This document shows, one piece after another, positions 49,725 to 58,130 of a stretch of DNA of 64,000 nt. The stretch is from the NCBI RefSeq assembly GCF_000015645.1, contig NC_008816.1, positions 558,001 to 622,000 of the forward strand, in the 5' to 3' direction. The stretch is from Prochlorococcus marinus str. AS9601 (lineage in GTDB: Bacteria; Cyanobacteriota; Cyanobacteriia; PCC-6307; Cyanobiaceae). Made by a program: the position numbers and the translations under genes. Position 1 is the first letter of the stretch; the number at the start of each line of letters is the position of its first letter. The notes under the pieces were generated by a model. That model did not search any database. It saw nothing but the letters and a program-made list of their open reading frames with translations, and was not told where the DNA came from.

Positions 49725-51113
49725 ATGTTTTTGAAATCATTGAATATTTTTTCGATACAGAATAAAGATATTTTTTCAAATTCTCTATTGATAAGTTTTT
49801 TTGGATTGTTAATTATATTTTTTTTGTTGATTTTTGGAAGGAAATTTAAACTAGCTGTTCAACTCGAGAGATTTGGATTGCCGATAGCCGTCATATCAGG
49901 AATTTTAGGTATATCTATAGGCCCATTTGGTGCGATACACTTTTTACCAAAAGAAACAATAAATGTTTGGAGTAATTTTCCTACTCCTCTTTTATCATTA
50001 GTCTTCGCAACTTTAATGATGGGAAGACCTATACCGAATATAAATGGTTTAGTTAAACCGATTTTTAATCAATTTCTATTAGCTCTTTCACTAGGTTTCG
50101 GACAATTTTTTGTCGGCGGCCTTGTTGTTAAATATTTTCTGCCTCCATCTATGGACGCAAATCCTCTAATGGGTTGTTTAATAGAGGTAGGTTTTGAGGG
50201 CGGTCATGGAGCCGCATCAATAATCGGTGAAAGTTTTAATAAACTAGGTTTCCCAAATGGTTTAGATCTTGGTTTGGCTATGGCAACAATGGGTCTTTTA
50301 TCCTCTTCAATATTAGGTAGCATATTTATCTTTATTGGAAGAACTTTAGGCCTTTCAGATACTGAGGAAATTCTTGAACAAAAAGATATTTTAAATGGAA
50401 AAAATAAGATTAGAATTTTTGCAGATTTTAGAATTTTTATAATAAATCTTGGATTCTCTGGTTTGGCAATTTCTTTTGGTGTTTTGCTTCTTAAATTTTT
50501 AAGGTATATTTCAAGTTCTTTTGGTGATTTTTCGAAGGAAATTATTTTTTCACTACCAGTATTTCCTTTTATCCTTATAGGTTCGCTCCTTATTAGATAT
50601 ATTTTAGAAAAAACCAAAAATACAGAATTTATTTCAAATATTCTGCAAAGGGAGATTGGTATTTTATCAACAGACTTATTGATTTTTACAGCTATGGCGA
50701 GTTTAGATATTGCAGTTGTTTTTGATAATTGGATACTTATTTTAGTATTTACTATTTTCGGTTTATTTTGGAATTTAATCTGCATTGCTTATTTCGCATA
50801 CTTTATTTTTGATGATTATTGGTTTGAAAAAAGTTTGATAGAGTTTGGTAATTCTACTGGTGTAGTAGCTTCTGGGTTACTTCTTTTAAGGCTTGCAGAT
50901 CCTAAAAATATTTCTAAGACTTTACCAATTTTTACGTCAAAACAGCTATTTGCTCAATTAATTCTTTCTGGGGGACTATTCACAGTTCTTGCACCATTAA
51001 TGATTTCTAAAATTGGGTTAGATTATTGGACAGAAATTTGTGCCTTAATTACATTCGCAATTCTTTCTATCGCATTGATTTTTAACAAAGTAGAGATGAA
51101 AAAGTTTCAATAA
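49725..51113 (+). CDS. gltS: GltS-like sodium/glutamate symporter family protein
   Basis: This is a 462-residue membrane protein with about 12 helices in two halves. The hallmark VGFEGGHGAASIIG (about 159-172) in the first half is close to the GGHGT motif of GltS, which takes up glutamate with sodium. The second half has STGVVASGLLLLRLADP. An amino-acid or dicarboxylate substrate is likely, but specificity cannot be read here. It follows the pcbA terminator and has its own short leader. Confidence 0.85.
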   Translation: MFLKSLNIFSIQNKDIFSNSLLISFFGLLIIFFLLIFGRKFKLAVQLERFGLPIAVISGILGISIGPFGAIHFLPKETINVWSNFPTPLLSLVFATLMMGRPIPNINGLVKPIFNQFLLALSLGFGQFFVGGLVVKYFLPPSMDANPLMGCLIEVGFEGGHGAASIIGESFNKLGFPNGLDLGLAMATMGLLSSSILGSIFIFIGRTLGLSDTEEILEQKDILNGKNKIRIFADFRIFIINLGFSGLAISFGVLLLKFLRYISSSFGDFSKEIIFSLPVFPFILIGSLLIRYILEKTKNTEFISNILQREIGILSTDLLIFTAMASLDIAVVFDNWILILVFTIFGLFWNLICIAYFAYFIFDDYWFEKSLIEFGNSTGVVASGLLLLRLADPKNISKTLPIFTSKQLFAQLILSGGLFTVLAPLMISKIGLDYWTEICALITFAILSIALIFNKVEMKKFQ

Positions 51114-51152
51114 GAACTCTAGAATGGTAAAAAGCATAAATTTTTTATTTTA

Positions 51153-51410
51153 ATGTCATTTACACCCTACGATATTCCACCTCAAGAAAATAAAGGTAAG
51201 TGGTTTAGGAGTCATTTACTTGGAAGGGAAATAGAACTTAGTGAATTGTATAGTCTTGGATCAAATGATTTAGATTTGCTTATGGCGGAGACCGCAGAAA
51301 TCAGAAGCGATCTTGACTTTAAGGAAAAAAATATAGGCAAATTTAGGACCGCAGGATATTTTTTGGAGTTAGCAAGAATAATTGAGAAAAGGAAGTTGTT
51401 AGAAAGTTAA
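51153..51410 (+). CDS. Small conserved protein of unknown function
   Basis: This is an 85-residue soluble, mostly helical protein (FTPYDIPPQ start, then LLGREIELSELYSLGSND and a C-terminal helix with ELARIIEKRKLL). I think it is conserved in marine picocyanobacteria but cannot name a family. It begins 39 bp after the symporter gene. Its stop overlaps the convergent GST gene by 4 bp. Confidence 0.7.
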   Translation: MSFTPYDIPPQENKGKWFRSHLLGREIELSELYSLGSNDLDLLMAETAEIRSDLDFKEKNIGKFRTAGYFLELARIIEKRKLLES

Positions 51411-52066
51411 TTAGATGGAAAATAATTCTTTCTAGAATTTGGTTCCCATAATTCGTATTTATACATTAACGACTTAAATTCTCTATTTTTCTCAAACGAA
51501 TCTAACCAGTTTTTTATTGATGATTCAAAATAATTTGTTCTTTTTTGACTTTCACAAGCGATTCTAAATTGTCTTACAAAAGGCCAAATAGACCAATCAG
51601 CGATTGTTGGGCTATCTCCAAAAAAGTATTTTTTTTCGGCAAGAAGTTCGTTCCATCTCTTTATAAATTTAATCGCATTTGTGAAATGAAATTCTTGATC
51701 ACTATCTTTATATCTTGTGGCATATTTAAATCGATCTAAATGATATTTGAATACGTTATCATTTTCATTAATTATTTCAAAAATATCTTCCTTTTTGTTC
51801 TCAGGTAAATAAATTAATTTGATGTTTTCCTTTTTCGACTCTGAGAGAGCCCATAGGATGATTTCAAGACTTTCTTCAATAACTTCACTATTTTTTTTTA
51901 TAAGAATTGGCACCGTTTTCGTCTTCGAATTATTTAAAAAATCTAGAGGTTTATTTTTTAAATCAATTTCTCTTATCTCTACTTTTATTTCGCAAATTAA
52001 CAGGGCCCATCTCGCACGAATTGCATATGGACATCTTCGAAATGAATATAAAATATCGTTTTTCAT
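51407..52066 (-). CDS. Glutathione S-transferase family protein
   Basis: This 219-residue protein has a thioredoxin-like N-terminal domain with CPYA at 12-15 (after SFRR), the TKTVPILIK cis-Pro motif and IEESLEIILWAL, then a helical C-terminal domain with a GDSPTIADWSIWPFVRQF block. Cys12 in place of Ser/Tyr places it among omega/DHAR- or glutaredoxin-like GSTs. Detoxification or deglutathionylation is probable; the substrate is unknown. Confidence 0.85.
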   Translation of the reverse strand: MKNDILYSFRRCPYAIRARWALLICEIKVEIREIDLKNKPLDFLNNSKTKTVPILIKKNSEVIEESLEIILWALSESKKENIKLIYLPENKKEDIFEIINENDNVFKYHLDRFKYATRYKDSDQEFHFTNAIKFIKRWNELLAEKKYFFGDSPTIADWSIWPFVRQFRIACESQKRTNYFESSIKNWLDSFEKNREFKSLMYKYELWEPNSRKNYFPSN

Positions 52067-52140
52067 ATTGTAAAAACTTTTAATTTCCCTAATTCTTTTA
52101 GTATTATCTAAGTAGGAACAGTATTAATTTTACAACGCAA

Positions 52141-52683
52141 ATGTCGGGATATGTTTACCTTATTAGAGTAGGAGACCTTTATAGGATTGGGAAAACCGAT
52201 AATCTTGAAAAGAAAATTAAAAAATTAAAGCCAGATGAATTACTAACATCAATTATGACTAAGGAGCCAGAAACTCTTGAAGCAAGATTACTAAGAAAAT
52301 ATAAGTCGCAAAGAATTCCTGAAACTGGTTATTTAAAGCTTTCTAAAAGACAAATTAGAGAATGTAAAAAGCAATTTGAATTAAAGGGTAGCTTGCCTCA
52401 CACTTTAGATGCTGAGGTTTCTATAACTCTATTTGCATCTTTTTTATTGTTTTCATTAGGTTCTTTTATTTTTAATTATTTAAATTTTGGATTTGTAAGA
52501 TCTATATCTTATTCTTTCGGAATGGCATCTCTACCAATGGTTATATTATTTATTACAGGTAGTTTTGGCGGATACTTTTCTGAAGATTTATCTCTTTTTT
52601 CATTGTTAACTAATCGAATAAAAGGTTTATTTATTGCAATTGCAATGCTTTCAATGGCTTACTTAATTTTTAATTTAGGTTAA
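52141..52683 (+). CDS. GIY-YIG-like domain joined to a membrane domain
   Basis: In this 180-residue protein, residues 1-85 match the GIY-YIG/T5orf172 nuclease-like fold: GYVYLIRVGDLYRIGKT (3-19) is the motif region, followed by a helix and LEARLLRKYKSQRIPETGYLKL (in pieces), which includes a conserved Glu at the usual place. Residues 97-180 form three to four membrane helices. Nuclease activity on a membrane-bound protein is unusual, and the enzyme may be a degenerate binding module. It overlaps the convergent SDR by 4 bp. Confidence 0.75.
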   Translation: MSGYVYLIRVGDLYRIGKTDNLEKKIKKLKPDELLTSIMTKEPETLEARLLRKYKSQRIPETGYLKLSKRQIRECKKQFELKGSLPHTLDAEVSITLFASFLLFSLGSFIFNYLNFGFVRSISYSFGMASLPMVILFITGSFGGYFSEDLSLFSLLTNRIKGLFIAIAMLSMAYLIFNLG

Positions 52684-53387
52684 ATTTCATAGTTACAATT
52701 TAAGGCGATTTCAAATGGAACTGATTGGGTAGGTAACTTAAGAATAGTTGAGCATATTTCAGCAATATCTTCAGGTTGTGTCATTCTTGATTTGTCTAAA
52801 GAAGAGATATTTTGGGCCATTTTTGTATTAACCCAGCTTGGGCAAATTGCAGTAATTCTTATATTTTTATCCCAACCTTTATTTTTCATCGTTTGGCATA
52901 ATCCCATCAAAGCAAACTTTGAAGAAGAATAAGCGGCTAAATCACCTTTCGATCTTTTCCCACTCATTGAAACTAAAACAATAATTCTTCCTCTTCCAGA
53001 GGTACATAAATGATCCCAAGAAAGCCTACATAAATGCCAAATTGCCAAAAAATTTATATTTAATGTATTTAAAATATCTTCTTCATCACCATCTTTGTAT
53101 AAGAAAGGAACTTTCGATAATACTCCAGAACAATTTATTATTGAATCAAATCCTCCAAATTCATCTACAGTATTCTTTATCCAATTTTCGGCTGTAATTT
53201 TTTTTAAAGCATCATAGTGGTTGATTATAATTTTCCCTTCTGGCCATTTTTCTGGATCAATAGCACTTCCTTTTAATGATTCTAAATCTCTTATGCCAAC
53301 ACTAATTCTATTGCCTTCTTTTAATTCTTTATGTGCAATATTTAGTCCAATACCTCTACTGGCTCCACTTATTAATATGGTTCTCAT
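52680..53387 (-). CDS. Short-chain dehydrogenase/reductase
   Basis: This 235-residue classical SDR has the cofactor motif GASRGIG (8-14), NCSG near 85-88, and catalytic Tyr153 and Lys157 in AYSSSK with a Ser in VSMSG (140-143). It resembles CsgA-type oxidoreductases. The substrate is unknown. It begins 7 bp after crtL on the same strand and may be co-transcribed with it, but that does not show a role in carotenoids. Confidence 0.82.
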   Translation of the reverse strand: MRTILISGASRGIGLNIAHKELKEGNRISVGIRDLESLKGSAIDPEKWPEGKIIINHYDALKKITAENWIKNTVDEFGGFDSIINCSGVLSKVPFLYKDGDEEDILNTLNINFLAIWHLCRLSWDHLCTSGRGRIIVLVSMSGKRSKGDLAAYSSSKFALMGLCQTMKNKGWDKNIRITAICPSWVNTKMAQNISSLDKSRMTQPEDIAEICSTILKLPTQSVPFEIALNCNYEI

Positions 53388-53394
53388 TTTTTAA

Positions 53395-54678
53395 CTATAT
53401 GTTTGGAAATATTATCCTAAGTAACATTTTAAATTCTCTTCCATGCATAATCATAAGACCTTTCTTTACACTCCATGGAGCCTTTATAAACATTACGCAC
53501 ATAGCATATACAATCTCTTTTAAAGAAAGAGTATCAGTTAGAAAACCATACCATTGATTTTTAGGTAGTTGGAAAAAACTGCCAAAAAATTCTCTCAATA
53601 GTTTCTCATCAAACCTCATGAGTTTTTCTAATCCAAATTGGTAAAGTGATTTCTTCCTAATTAATTCTTTTGACCATAAAGTTTCCCAACCTTTTCTAGC
53701 AATATGATAGGTACTTAGATTTTTGTTTTTAATTGCTTCTGAGACTGCCTTTGCGACAAGTGGAGCTCTTCTTAAAACATTACCAATTAAATATCCAGAT
53801 GCAGGATGTACCATTGAAGCAGCACCACCATATCCAAGTATTTGTTGTTTGAAATCTGGGATTGGCATATTCATAGGAAGAAATAAGCCAAGCTCTTCGT
53901 GCTGCATGCTTGTGATTGATATATTTCGATAAGAAAGCCTCTTCTCTAGTCTCTCTTTTAAATTTTCCATTGTTAGAGGATTTACCAAACCAAGAGATGT
54001 CTCTTCAAGAAAATATTTCCCATCCCCCATATCCATTGCATAAAGAAAAGTTGGCGGTTCTTTTTTTTGCTCATCGTTAAGATGATCATTTCTATAGTCC
54101 ATTAATACAAACTGCCCTTTCTTAAGTGGAGGTTTACTAAAATTTCCTACTATCCCATAACAAGTTTGGACTGCTAAGGGACCACAGGATTTTAATTTAA
54201 GAAAAACAGGATCATAGCCTGTTGCATCTACTACTAATCTTGCAGAGTAAGTTTTTCCATCTTTTGTAGTTACTGTACTTTTGTATTTTTCAAAATGTAT
54301 TTTGTTTGCAAAACCTTGATGCCATTTAATAAAAGACTTGTTGCATTCGTTAAACCAATAATTATGGAGTTTCTTCTTATCAAATAGTCCATAATCTAGT
54401 GAATGTTCCGTGGCTTTATTCTCGTCGTCCTGTTCTTCTAAAGCGCCATGCCCAAAAAAACTTACAGTATTCTTCCATCTATATTCAAGTAAATCCTGAA
54501 GCCCGAGTTGATCAACTTCTTTCCCCCAAATACCATATGTATTTGGCCAAGGTTCATCTGGTCCATTTGGAGAAAGCACTTCAACATCTAATTTTTCCTT
54601 CCCTAAAGCTGAGGCAATAGCCATACCGGCAGGCCCTGCACCCAAAACAAGAACATCTGGCATATTTTCTTTTGACAT
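53395..54678 (-). CDS. crtL: Lycopene cyclase (CrtL type, probably epsilon)
   Basis: CrtL cyclises the ends of lycopene. The 427-residue FAD enzyme has the dinucleotide motif GAGPAGMA (13-20) and a later GGAASMVHPASGYLIGNVLRRAP region (about 293-315 for the conserved GAASMVHPASGY). High-light Prochlorococcus strains are known to have two CrtL enzymes, beta and epsilon; the neighbourhood pcbA-to-crtL fits the epsilon copy, which makes alpha-carotene. The sequence alone does not prove ring specificity. Confidence 0.8.
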   Translation of the reverse strand: MSKENMPDVLVLGAGPAGMAIASALGKEKLDVEVLSPNGPDEPWPNTYGIWGKEVDQLGLQDLLEYRWKNTVSFFGHGALEEQDDENKATEHSLDYGLFDKKKLHNYWFNECNKSFIKWHQGFANKIHFEKYKSTVTTKDGKTYSARLVVDATGYDPVFLKLKSCGPLAVQTCYGIVGNFSKPPLKKGQFVLMDYRNDHLNDEQKKEPPTFLYAMDMGDGKYFLEETSLGLVNPLTMENLKERLEKRLSYRNISITSMQHEELGLFLPMNMPIPDFKQQILGYGGAASMVHPASGYLIGNVLRRAPLVAKAVSEAIKNKNLSTYHIARKGWETLWSKELIRKKSLYQFGLEKLMRFDEKLLREFFGSFFQLPKNQWYGFLTDTLSLKEIVYAMCVMFIKAPWSVKKGLMIMHGREFKMLLRIIFPNI

Positions 54679-54760
54679 TAAATATAAATCTTATGATTAA
54701 AAAAATATATGGAACAAATAATTACTTCTGAGCCTAGAATTATATTTTTCATCCAATCCT

Positions 54761-54766
54761 TATAAT
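54761..54766 (+). promoter_or_regulatory. Candidate -10 box for the downstream SDR gene
   Basis: A consensus TATAAT sits in the 224-bp gap between the divergent crtL and SDR genes. A good -35 is not seen, which is common in cyanobacteria. If used, it gives a leader of about 130 nt. The rest of the gap is simple AT-rich sequence with no further gene. Confidence 0.35.
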
Positions 54767-54902
54767 GAGAGTAGATTAATAATAATAAAATTACTCAAAT
54801 ACTAGTGACTAAGTTTTCAGTGTTTTAACAATAATTTATAAGATTACAAAATAAAAAAAACTTTATTTATTTTTTTATCATAAAAAAAATATAAGAATTT
54901 AA

Positions 54903-55904
54903 ATGATTAAATATAAAAGTATTTTAATTACTGGAGGTAATTCAGGAATAGGGTTTTTTGCCATTATTAATTTACTGAAGACGAAAAATATTTTATATGT
55001 TGTAATAAAAAACGAATTTAGAAAGAATGAATTTCTCAAAAAAATTGAGAAATATTTTGATAAAAATTACCTTATTAAATTTCTAAATATTATTGAAAAT
55101 TGTGATCTTTCAGATCTAGAGAATATTAACAAAATTAAAGAATACTTTATTAGTAAAAAAATTTTTTTAGATACTGTTGTTTTAAATGCAGGATTACAAT
55201 ATACGGGTTCTTTTTACCCTAAAGTATCAAAACAAGGCATAGAACTAACTTTTGCGGTAAACCATCTTGCACATTTTTATTTGGTAAGTGTACTGAAAGA
55301 TTTTATTAGAGATAAAGAAGAATCTAGAATCATTATTACATCATCAGATGTTCACGACCCCAAAAGTTCAGGTGGCAATATAGGAAAGAAAGCGGGACTT
55401 AATAACCTAGTTGATTTTAGAAAAAAAGTAACTGGGCAATTTTTAAATTTTAATGCTGATGAAGCTTATAAGAATAGTAAGTTATGTAATATTTTGTTTG
55501 CTAAAGAACTTGAAAAAAAATTAAAAATGTCCTCAAGTAAAATTTCTGTAATAACTTGGGCTCCCGGTCTAGTAATACCAACTGATGATTCTGGTTTTTT
55601 TAGATATAGTAAACGCTTTAATCTCTTTGGATATTTAATTTTTTCTAAAGTTGCAAAAAACATTTTAGGAATTTCTGAAAGTATAGAAAATGCTGGTAAG
55701 ATACTTTCTGAAATTGTTGTTGATTCAAATTTAAATAATGTTGGTTACGTCCATTTAAGTAATAAACTTTTATCTTTTAAAAAACATAAATTAGTTGAAA
55801 GTAAGGTTAGTGATGAGGCAAATAATTCTGAGTTGGCTTCAAAACTCTGGATTTTAAGTGAAGAGATTTGTAGATCATTTGGCTTTGTTACTTTCAATAT
55901 TTAA
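54903..55904 (+). CDS. SDR of the protochlorophyllide reductase / retinol dehydrogenase type
   Basis: This 333-residue SDR has TGGNSGIG (10-17), NAG (95-97), and catalytic Tyr189 and Lys193 in AYKNSKLCN, followed by a long C-terminal region. The YKNSKLCN motif and the ~330-residue length match the light-dependent protochlorophyllide reductase branch (POR) and its relatives, but several POR marks, such as the Cys-rich region, are not obvious. It may act on a tetrapyrrole or lipid. It overlaps the convergent mscS gene by 30 bp. Confidence 0.72.
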   Translation: MIKYKSILITGGNSGIGFFAIINLLKTKNILYVVIKNEFRKNEFLKKIEKYFDKNYLIKFLNIIENCDLSDLENINKIKEYFISKKIFLDTVVLNAGLQYTGSFYPKVSKQGIELTFAVNHLAHFYLVSVLKDFIRDKEESRIIITSSDVHDPKSSGGNIGKKAGLNNLVDFRKKVTGQFLNFNADEAYKNSKLCNILFAKELEKKLKMSSSKISVITWAPGLVIPTDDSGFFRYSKRFNLFGYLIFSKVAKNILGISESIENAGKILSEIVVDSNLNNVGYVHLSNKLLSFKKHKLVESKVSDEANNSELASKLWILSEEICRSFGFVTFNI

Positions 55905-56924
55905 GGTTTGTGTTGGGAATGCAAACTCTATATTATTAACCGCAAATTCCTCAATAATTCTTAAATTTATAGATTGTTGAGCTTCCATTGCAGCGAGATA
56001 ATTATTTGTTGGGATGTAATAAACTAGTTCGAAATTAAGACTGAAGTCGCCAAAGTCTGTGAAATGACACCTATCAAAAGAGGCATCTTTTGTCTCTTCA
56101 ACTATTTTTTTTATTATTATTGGAATCAATTTCATAAGTTTTGGCGAGGTTTCATAAACAACTCCTAATTTATGCACTAACCTTCTTTTTTCCATTTGTG
56201 CGTAATTTGAAATTATTCCATTTGTAAGGGCGCTGTTGCTCATTACTATTACTTCTCCATTGATACTTCTTATTCTTGAGGACCTTACTCCGACCCTCTC
56301 AACCATTCCAAGGACGCCATCAGATTTTATAAACTCACCTTTTTGAAAAGGTTTATCAAGCAAAATTGTTATGTATTCAAAAAACTCCTGAACTGGGTCT
56401 TTCAAAGCTAATCCTGCTCCAATACCCCCTGCACTTAGGAGAGCCCAAATTGCGGTCATTTGAACACCTATATTTTGTAAGAAAAAGATTGAACCAATAG
56501 TCCATGTTAATGCTTTTATTAAAGGAGTAAGTGAAGATATCATTGAACTGATTGAGGAATCATTAATTTTCGATGTCGATTCTGTTAAAGATCTTATTAA
56601 AACTTTATTGAGAGCTTTTATAATTATTATCAATATGAATAATTTCAGAATATTTAATAATACAGAGATAAAAGTTATTTCATCAGCAAAAAAGTAGTCA
56701 ATTGAAAAATAAAATGAGAGAAGGAAACCTATTGGTTTAACAATTCCAGAGATGACCTCAAAAATAAAATCATCAAAATTTGTCTTTGTACGCTTGGAGA
56801 TCTTTTTGAAGAATATTTTTGAAAGTTTTGAAATTATTATCGACAATAAAATTCCAATAAAAAAAATAGATATTGCCAGAAGGAAGTTTTCAGTAACTAA
56901 TTTCATATTCAAATAGAACTTCAA
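55875..56924 (-). CDS. MscS-family mechanosensitive channel
   Basis: This 349-residue protein has four or five N-terminal membrane helices. It then has the MscS pore-helix and beta domain: WALLSAGGIGAGLALKDPVQEFFEYITILLDKPF (cited in pieces; AGGIGAGLALKDP near 166-178) and GMVERVGVRSSRIRSINGEVIVMSN. MscS channels release ions and solutes on osmotic downshock. The extra N-terminal helices place it among the larger family members. Gene orientation is opposite to the SDR, with the 3' ends overlapping. Confidence 0.92.
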   Translation of the reverse strand: MKFYLNMKLVTENFLLAISIFFIGILLSIIISKLSKIFFKKISKRTKTNFDDFIFEVISGIVKPIGFLLSFYFSIDYFFADEITFISVLLNILKLFILIIIIKALNKVLIRSLTESTSKINDSSISSMISSLTPLIKALTWTIGSIFFLQNIGVQMTAIWALLSAGGIGAGLALKDPVQEFFEYITILLDKPFQKGEFIKSDGVLGMVERVGVRSSRIRSINGEVIVMSNSALTNGIISNYAQMEKRRLVHKLGVVYETSPKLMKLIPIIIKKIVEETKDASFDRCHFTDFGDFSLNFELVYYIPTNNYLAAMEAQQSINLRIIEEFAVNNIEFAFPTQTLNIESNKAK

Positions 56925-56984
56925 AATTTATCTTTAATAAAATTTTAAATTATCTCTAGATTACAGACCAGTCTTGTTTTCTCT

Positions 56985-57551
56985 TTATCTAATTATTATA
57001 TTTCTAATTTCTTTAAATTCTTTTCTATCCGCAGTTTTGCATAATTCAAAAATTATTGATTCAGTAGTTGTTAAGATCGCTCCCTTCTGAATCATTCTCT
57101 GCAATGCTATTTCATGATCTACCCTATTTCGACTGCTCATAGCATCTGATACGAGAATAACTTCAAATCCTTTTTCTAAACAATCTAAGGCTGTTTGTTG
57201 AATACAAATATGCGTTTCGATACCACAAACTATCAAATTTGTAATTTTCTTATTTTTAAGTTCTTCTAAAAATTCTTGTATGTTAGCTAAGCTAAAATCC
57301 ATTTTCTCAATTTTTTTAAATCCATTTTTGGGCAACAATTCAGGTACCGTTGCACCCAATTTGAATGGGTTCTGTTCAGATAAAAAAATGTTTTCTTCTA
57401 AAATTTGGTAGGCATCTATTAGCTTTTTGATGTTTTTGGTTATTGAATCTTTGTTAAATATTGCTCTTATAATTTTTTCCTGAACATCTATGATTAGTAA
57501 AGCATTCACTTTTGGTGATAGTTTGTCAGAAGATTTTTCATGCCCCTTCAT
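56985..57551 (-). CDS. Isochorismatase-family hydrolase
   Basis: This 188-residue cysteine hydrolase has Asp22 in IIDVQEK, Lys83 in IEKMDFS and Cys116 in ETHICIQQ, the family's Asp-Lys-Cys triad. It fits the YcaC-like or nicotinamidase-like subgroup. The substrate is unknown. It is divergent from the Fur gene, 117 bp away. Confidence 0.83.
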   Translation of the reverse strand: MKGHEKSSDKLSPKVNALLIIDVQEKIIRAIFNKDSITKNIKKLIDAYQILEENIFLSEQNPFKLGATVPELLPKNGFKKIEKMDFSLANIQEFLEELKNKKITNLIVCGIETHICIQQTALDCLEKGFEVILVSDAMSSRNRVDHEIALQRMIQKGAILTTTESIIFELCKTADRKEFKEIRNIIIR

Positions 57552-57620
57552 TATTTGTATTTAAAGATATATTCAACATAGTATTTTGAACAACTTTAGT
57601 AAACATTTTAAATCATAAAG

Positions 57621-57656
57621 TTGTTTTAATCTCATCTAGAGTTATTATTGAGAATA
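57621..57656 (+). promoter_or_regulatory. Candidate fur promoter with overlapping Fur-like operator
   Basis: TTGTTT (57621-57626) and TATTAT (57643-57648) are spaced 16 bp apart, giving a plausible -35/-10 for fur. The imperfect palindrome TATT-N6-AATA at 57643-57656 overlaps the -10 and resembles an AT-rich Fur half-site pair, so self-repression is possible. This is pattern-based and weak. Confidence 0.35.
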
Positions 57657-57668
57657 GCCGTGGGTTAA

Positions 57669-58124
57669 TTGTTGTCATTATCCTCTCAATACAATGTCAT
57701 TACATCTCCTCTAGGAGACGGCTTACATAAAGATGGGAAGAGGTTAACTCCTCAGAGGTTAAAGGTTCTTAATTTATTTGAAAATATTGGCTCTGGAAAG
57801 CATCTTAGTGCTGAAGAGGTTCATGAAAAGTTAGTTAAAACAAGCTCCAAAGTTTCACTAGCAACAATTTATAGAACTTTAAGACTTTTAGTACAAATGG
57901 GTTTGCTTCATGAATTAGAACTTAGTGAAGGTGGACACAGATATGAATTGCTTAGTAACGACACACCGGATCATCATCATTTGATTTGCATTAGGTGTGG
58001 AAGAACAGAAGAATTCGAAAATGACGAAGTTTTAGAGGCAGGCAAAGTCGCAGCTAAAGTTAATGGTTTTAAACTAATTGAATCCTCTTTAAATGTAAGA
58101 GCTATTTGTCCTAATTGCATTTAG
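57669..58124 (+). CDS. fur: Fur-family metal-responsive regulator
   Basis: This 151-residue regulator has a winged-helix N-terminal domain (recognition helix SLATIYRTLRLL, 63-74, after the RLTPQRLKVL helix) and a C-terminal metal domain with HHHLICIRCGRTEEF. Cys107/Cys110 and Cys147/Cys150 form a structural zinc site. Whether it senses iron, zinc, manganese or peroxide cannot be read; the CxxC pairs are shared by Fur, Zur and PerR. The start is TTG at 57669. Downstream, arsS converges 6 bp away. By gene-order memory it is the Fur of high-light strains. Confidence 0.9.
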   Translation: MLSLSSQYNVITSPLGDGLHKDGKRLTPQRLKVLNLFENIGSGKHLSAEEVHEKLVKTSSKVSLATIYRTLRLLVQMGLLHELELSEGGHRYELLSNDTPDHHHLICIRCGRTEEFENDEVLEAGKVAAKVNGFKLIESSLNVRAICPNCI

Positions 58125-58130
58125 TAGGTT

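Noticed and set aside
50204-50785. Open frame of about 193 codons antisense to the GltS-like gene
   Set aside because: Antisense shadow of a hydrophobic membrane protein; Lys/Ile/Pro-rich with no domain.
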